DNA of 19,481 nt from CAZVRZ01 sp964629965 (GTDB lineage Bacteria; Chloroflexota; Anaerolineae; Anaerolineales; UBA4823), in contig CAZVRZ010000103.1 of the NCBI GenBank assembly GCA_964629965.1, positions 1-19,481 on the forward strand, in the 5' to 3' direction. Below, piece after piece: positions 16,337 through 19,481 of the stretch (position 1 is the first letter of the stretch; each line of letters opens with the position of its first letter). Both the position numbers and the translations under genes were made by a program. The notes under the pieces were generated by a model that ran no database searches, was not told where the DNA came from, and saw nothing but the letters and a program-made list of their open reading frames with translations.

Positions 16337-18506
16337 TATCGTACCGTACAACTGGTCGGGCGTGGTGACGCCATCTAAGTCGGGCTACACCTTCACGCCT
16401 GCCAGCCGAACTTATACCAATGTTCTGGCAGACCAGGCTGGGCAAGATTACTCAGCAACCCCCATCTTTTACACCATCTCAGGCAACGCTGGGGCGGGCG
16501 AGGCAACGCTCAGCTATGTTGATGGCATCACAAAGACGGCAATCGCCGATAGCAGTGGCAACTATACATTTACTGTCTCGTACAACTGGTCGGGGGTGGT
16601 GACGCCATCCAAAGCTGGCTACGACTTCACGCCTGCCAGCCGGACTTATGCCAACGTTCTGGCCGACCAGGCCGGGCAGGATTACTCGGCAACCCCCATC
16701 TTCTTCACCATCTCAGGCAACGCCGGGATGGATGGGGCGACACTCAGCTATACAGATGACACTGCAAAAACAGTGGTCTCCGATGGCAGCGGGAACTATT
16801 CGTTTACCGTCTCGTACAACTGGTCGGGGGTGGTGACACCCTCCAAAGCGGGCTACGACTTCACGCCTGCCAGCCAAACTTATGCCAACGTTCTGGCCGA
16901 CCAGGCCGGGCAGGATTACACGGCGGCCCCCATCCTCTACACCTTCTCAGGCAACGCTGGGGTGGATGGGGCAATGCTCAGCTATACAGAAGGCACCGCA
17001 AAAACAGTGATCTCCAATGGCAGCGGGAACTATACACTCACCGTACCGTACAACTGGTCGGGGGTGGTGACGCCCTCCAAAGCGGGCTATACCTTCACGC
17101 CTGCCAGCCGAACTTATGCTAGTGTCCTGGCAGACCAGGCTGGGCAAGATTACTCAGCAACCCCCATCTTTTACACCATCTCAGGCAACGCTGGGGTGGG
17201 CGAGGCAACGCTCAGTTATGTTGATGGCATCACAAAGACGGCAGTCGCCGATAGCAGTGGCAACTATACATTTACTGTTTGGGACAACTGGTCGGGGGTG
17301 GCGACACCTTCTAAAGCGGGCTACACCTTCACGCCTGTCAGCCGGACTTATGCCAACGTTCTGGCAGACCAGGCTGGGCAAGATTACTCGGCAACCCCCA
17401 TCTTCTACACCATCTCAGGCAACGCCGGGTTGGACGAGGCAACGCTCAGTTACACAGATGGAACACCGAAAACTGTCACCGCTGATAGCAGCGGGAACTA
17501 TTCGCTCGCTGTCTCGTACAACTGGTCGGGGGTGGTGACGCCCTCCAAAGCGGGCTATACCTTCACGCCTGCCAGCCAGACTTATGCCAATGTTCTGGCC
17601 GACCAGGCCAGGCAGGATTATACGGCAGCCCCCATCTTCTACACCATCTCAGGTAACGCCGGGGTGGGCAGGGCGATGCTCAGCACGGGTGACATTGTTT
17701 CTTACTGGAAGTTTGATGAGGGTAGTGGAACCTCGGTCAATGATTCTGCGGACGGGAACCAGGGAACCATCTCCGGGGCTGCCTGGGTTCCAGGGCGGAT
17801 TGGCAGTGCGCTGAGTTTTGATGGCAATGTTGTGACCATCCCTGATGCGGCCAACCTGACCATTCTAGACCAAGTCTCGGTCGAAGCTTGGGTAAAGATC
17901 AGCGCATTTGGCGGCGGCGATCAAAACACGATCATTGCCAAGTGGAGAGATTCGAGCCCCGACAGCCACAATTATTACCTGGGGCTTCTAAGATCTGGCC
18001 CGGCAATATTTTATGTGGGCATCAATGGGAATATCTATGGGGGTGCTTCGCAGCCTCTGCAAACCAATCAGTGGTATCACCTGGCCGGCACGTATGACGG
18101 CGCGGCGGTGAAGCTGTACGTGAACGGAGTGCTGGCGAATTCCCAGTCCGCGATCGGCACACTCTGGACGGGCTCCACCCCGGTTTACATTGGCGCTTCA
18201 CCAGAAGGTCAATTCCCAAGGTACTTCCACGGCCTGATTGATGAAGTCGCAGTCTTCAACGAAGCGCTGACCGATGCTGACATCCAGCAGCATTATCAAA
18301 ATGGCCTGGCCGTTACCGTTGCAGATAGCAGCGGGAACTATACACTCACCGTACCGTACAACTGGTCGGGGGTGGTGACACCATCCAAGCCAGGCTACAC
18401 CTTCACGCCTGCCAGCCGGACTTATGCCAATGTCCTGACAAACCTGATTGACCAGAACTACGTGGCGAAAATCTTGCTAGTCTACCTGCCGTTGTTATGG
18501 AAATGA
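15654..18506 (+). CDS. Giant secreted subtilisin-like multidomain protein, 3' part after the assembly gap
   Basis: This is the continuation of the protease gene. The GTG at 15654 is not a start, because it lies inside a repeat unit. Numbered in the merged 2654-residue protein, a LamG/concanavalin-like domain (about 1714-1920) begins IVSYWKFDEGSG, contains VSVEAWVKIS, NQWYHLAGTYDGAAVKLYVN and ends HGLIDEVAVFNEALTDADIQ. Five plain 78-residue repeats follow, then a second, identical LamG-like domain (about 2384-2590) and a last repeat. The protein ends hydrophobically with KILLVYLPLLWK. LamG folds of this type bind carbohydrate or protein ligands outside the cell. Together with the RCC1 and cadherin-like parts, they suggest adhesion to a substrate or neighbour cell coupled to proteolysis. 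Confidence 0.93.
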   Translation: MGRAMLSTGDIVSYWKFDEGSGTSVNDSADGNQGTISGAAWVPGRIGSALSFDGNVVTIPDAANLTILDQVSVEAWVKISAFGGGDQNTIIAKWRDSSPDSHNYYLGLLRSGPAIFYVGINGNIYGGASQPLQTNQWYHLAGTYDGAAVKLYVNGVLANSQSAIGTLWTGSTPVYIGASPEGQFPRYFHGLIDEVAVFNEALTDADIQQHYQNGLAVTVADSSGNYTLIVPYNWSGVVTPSKSGYTFTPASRTYTNVLADQAGQDYSATPIFYTISGNAGAGEATLSYVDGITKTAIADSSGNYTFTVSYNWSGVVTPSKAGYDFTPASRTYANVLADQAGQDYSATPIFFTISGNAGMDGATLSYTDDTAKTVVSDGSGNYSFTVSYNWSGVVTPSKAGYDFTPASQTYANVLADQAGQDYTAAPILYTFSGNAGVDGAMLSYTEGTAKTVISNGSGNYTLTVPYNWSGVVTPSKAGYTFTPASRTYASVLADQAGQDYSATPIFYTISGNAGVGEATLSYVDGITKTAVADSSGNYTFTVWDNWSGVATPSKAGYTFTPVSRTYANVLADQAGQDYSATPIFYTISGNAGLDEATLSYTDGTPKTVTADSSGNYSLAVSYNWSGVVTPSKAGYTFTPASQTYANVLADQARQDYTAAPIFYTISGNAGVGRAMLSTGDIVSYWKFDEGSGTSVNDSADGNQGTISGAAWVPGRIGSALSFDGNVVTIPDAANLTILDQVSVEAWVKISAFGGGDQNTIIAKWRDSSPDSHNYYLGLLRSGPAIFYVGINGNIYGGASQPLQTNQWYHLAGTYDGAAVKLYVNGVLANSQSAIGTLWTGSTPVYIGASPEGQFPRYFHGLIDEVAVFNEALTDADIQQHYQNGLAVTVADSSGNYTLTVPYNWSGVVTPSKPGYTFTPASRTYANVLTNLIDQNYVAKILLVYLPLLWK
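17664..18346 (+). repeat. 683-bp exact repeat encoding a LamG-like domain, copy 2
   Basis: This copy is identical to 15654-16336. It has different flanking units from copy 1 and is followed by the C-terminal end of the gene, so the two positions are distinct in the assembly. Identity includes all silent positions, which implies a very recent duplication, gene conversion, or consensus collapse during assembly. Confidence 0.9.
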
Positions 18507-18515
18507 CTCATATCT

Positions 18516-18587
18516 GCCTCGCCAGTTGGAACGTTCATCCAAATCAGTGCGGATTACTTGAACGCCTGCGGGCTGAAGAGCAATAGC
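18516..18587 (+). pseudogene. Remnant of an RCC1-type repeat downstream of the giant gene
   Basis: The 24 codons include VGTFIQISADYLNACGLKSNS, which matches the unit AGTFTQVSAGYDHSCAIQSDS of the RCC1 repeats five kilobases upstream in the protease gene. It stays in the same frame as the protease gene but beyond its TGA (18504-18506), and it abuts the start of the next gene. It is too short to be functional and looks like the leftover of another RCC1-repeat gene or of a longer ancestor. Confidence 0.65.
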
Positions 18588-18588
18588 T

Positions 18589-19419
18589 ATGAATACCGAA
18601 ACTAACCTGCAAGAAGCATGTGCGTTTCTTCAAACAGCGGTGCTCTCTACCGCCAATGTGCTGCGCTATATCGTTCCCTTGAAAATGCTGGCGAATTATG
18701 AGAAGCACATCACCGCCAGGCTGCTGCGAGATCAACAGGGCTGGGCGCTGATGCTGACCTTACCCACAAGCGTTTTAGAATGGGATCGAAAGGTGTACCC
18801 TGACAGCGAATTTGTCCTTTTTATCGATGGTACGCATGCCGAGTTCAAGCTGCTGCTGCTGGAACAGATCCCGGCAACCCCGGTTATTGTGAAAACCAGC
18901 GATGAGGTGGTTAAAGACGCCCTGGATAATCATCCCAAAGCCACCAAGGTGTGCTCGTTCATTTCTTTCACCGCGCCGGCCGCCCCGTCAACCGGTGGTC
19001 TGCTGGTTGGCCGCGCGCCCCTGGCTACAAGTATGACTGTTCAACATTCGCATGAGCTATCTGACGAAGTGGTAAGGCTGTTCGAAAACAACGGCTATGA
19101 GCTCGATGAGCTCAGCCGGTATTTCTTACGAGGGGCGCAGTGGTTTGGCGTGCGCGTCAATGAACAGATGGTGTCGGCTTGTTTTATTTTCGAGAACTAC
19201 CCAAGTGTGTGGGAAATTGCAGGTGTGTATACACTACCGGCCTACCGGTGTATGGGGTTTGCCAGGAACACGGTGGCCTCGGCCTCGAATTTCCTGCTCG
19301 AGAGCGGCCTCACCCTGCGTTACCAGGTCAAGTGGGATAACGAACCATCCATCCGATTGGCGCAGCAATCTGGCCTGATCGAATTCTTGCGGTTGGATCA
19401 TTACTTCTGCGGTAGATAA
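18589..19419 (+). CDS. GNAT-family N-acetyltransferase
   Basis: This 276-residue protein has an N-terminal region without recognisable motifs (1-140) and a C-terminal GNAT fold (about 145-276). The acetyl-CoA-binding segment is IAGVYTLPAYRCMGFARNTVAS (210-231), where RCMGFA stands for the usual R/Q-x-x-G-x-G/A. The late motif LRYQVKWDNEPSIRLAQQSGL, close to the C terminus, is typical of GNATs that place an Asn-Glu pair near the active site. The layout resembles two-part GNATs of the FR47/mycothiol-synthase kind. A weak AAGAG (18576-18580) precedes the ATG by eight bases, inside the RCC1 remnant. The substrate is unknown. It does not appear to be a close copy of the decayed GNAT at 9712-10121. 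Confidence 0.85.
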   Translation: MNTETNLQEACAFLQTAVLSTANVLRYIVPLKMLANYEKHITARLLRDQQGWALMLTLPTSVLEWDRKVYPDSEFVLFIDGTHAEFKLLLLEQIPATPVIVKTSDEVVKDALDNHPKATKVCSFISFTAPAAPSTGGLLVGRAPLATSMTVQHSHELSDEVVRLFENNGYELDELSRYFLRGAQWFGVRVNEQMVSACFIFENYPSVWEIAGVYTLPAYRCMGFARNTVASASNFLLESGLTLRYQVKWDNEPSIRLAQQSGLIEFLRLDHYFCGR

Positions 19420-19437
19420 TACTGTGTAGATACTGTA

Positions 19438-19451
19438 TCCTTACGTAAGGA
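19438..19451. promoter_or_regulatory. 14-bp palindrome before the last gene
   Basis: TCCTTAC is followed directly by its reverse complement GTAAGGA. The right half provides the AGGA of the ribosome binding site of the gene starting at 19458. Folding of this element in the message would hide that site, or a dimeric regulator could bind the DNA; both are speculation. Confidence 0.4.
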
Positions 19452-19457
19452 AATTTG

Positions 19458-19481
19458 ATGCAAGTGCAATTTGGCTTTCCA
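19458..19481 (+). CDS. Start of a gene cut by the window end
   Basis: ATG at 19458 follows AGGA (19448-19451) by six bases and opens a frame of eight codons, MQVQFGFP, that runs off the window. It lies 38 bases after the acetyltransferase stop. Too little is present to say what it encodes. Confidence 0.4.

Larger units (their letters stand above)
15247..18485 (+). repeat. 234-bp (78-residue) tandem repeat array, eight units
   Basis: Unit starts fall at 15247, 15481, 16476, 16710, 16944, 17178, 17412 and 17646. All plain units are exactly 234 bp, with no indel. The unit reads ISGNAG...LSYTDGTxKT, ADSSGNYSFTVSYNWSGVV, TPSKAGYTFTPASRTYANVL, ADQAGQDYTAAPI, a prealbumin/Cna-B-like or SdrD-B-like beta fold. 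Units 2 and 8 are interrupted by a LamG-like domain. Units 1 and 7, each followed by an interrupted unit, resemble one another, and units 3 and 6 resemble one another, showing duplication of larger blocks. Confidence 0.9.

Noticed and set aside
17116..17538. 140-codon + strand frame and similar frames within the 234-bp repeats
   Set aside because: The repeat length is a multiple of three, so every shadow frame is copied along with the real one. They have no independent support.
15247..18485. Regular repeats suggesting a CRISPR-like or mobile repeat array
   Set aside because: The units are 234 bp, in frame, and encode a consistent protein repeat; there are no short repeats with unique spacers and no cas genes.

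Overview
The window (about 19.5 kb, moderately GC-rich) looks like bacterial chromosome from the Chloroflexota, probably Anaerolineae-like. This rests on gene content (a lipoprotein membrane-fusion protein with a YbhF-type exporter, NarL-type two-component genes, a very large secreted multidomain protease ending in YLPLLWK) and not on any marker gene, so the assignment is an inference. A run of exactly 100 N (15554-15653) shows this is a scaffolded draft assembly.

Left part (1-1600): a 22-bp perfect palindrome, a VIT1/CCC1-type iron/manganese transporter and a beta-carbonic anhydrase, both on the + strand. Middle part (1625-8891): a minus-strand operon of two ABC ATPases, one ABC-2 permease and a lipoprotein HlyD/YbhG-type fusion protein. 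Divergent from it is a plus-strand operon of a NarL-type histidine kinase, its response regulator and an isoprenylcysteine-methyltransferase-like membrane protein. The roughly 230-bp divergent region carries two TGAC-N4-GTCAT inverted repeats exactly 21 bp apart plus a looser third, which suggests that the regulator controls the exporter. The two ATPases look like the separated halves of YbhF, and their active-site defects fall into the same composite ATP site. Next comes an AAC(3)-family acetyltransferase with its own promoter, then a decayed GNAT acetyltransferase.

Right part (10387-18506): one giant secreted protein broken by the assembly gap. The 55 bases before the gap are identical to the 55 bases after it. 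Merging them removes 155 bases, brings both halves into one frame and gives a single predicted protein of 2654 residues. Its order is signal peptide, protease propeptide, subtilisin (S8) domain, FN3-like, PPC-like, FN3-like, seven RCC1-type repeats with two Cys each, five cadherin/Ig-like repeats, and eight 78-residue beta repeats, two of them interrupted by an identical LamG-like domain. The two LamG copies are identical over 683 bp of DNA. Just after the stop codon lies an in-frame remnant of an RCC1 repeat, running directly into a GNAT acetyltransferase gene. The window ends with the first eight codons of another gene behind a 14-bp palindrome.

The strongest leads are the regulator-exporter divergon with its candidate operators and asymmetric ATPase pair, and the repeat architecture of the giant protease, with a LamG domain nested inside a tandem repeat unit and duplicated without a single base change. 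I found no CRISPR array, RNA gene, transposase or phage gene.
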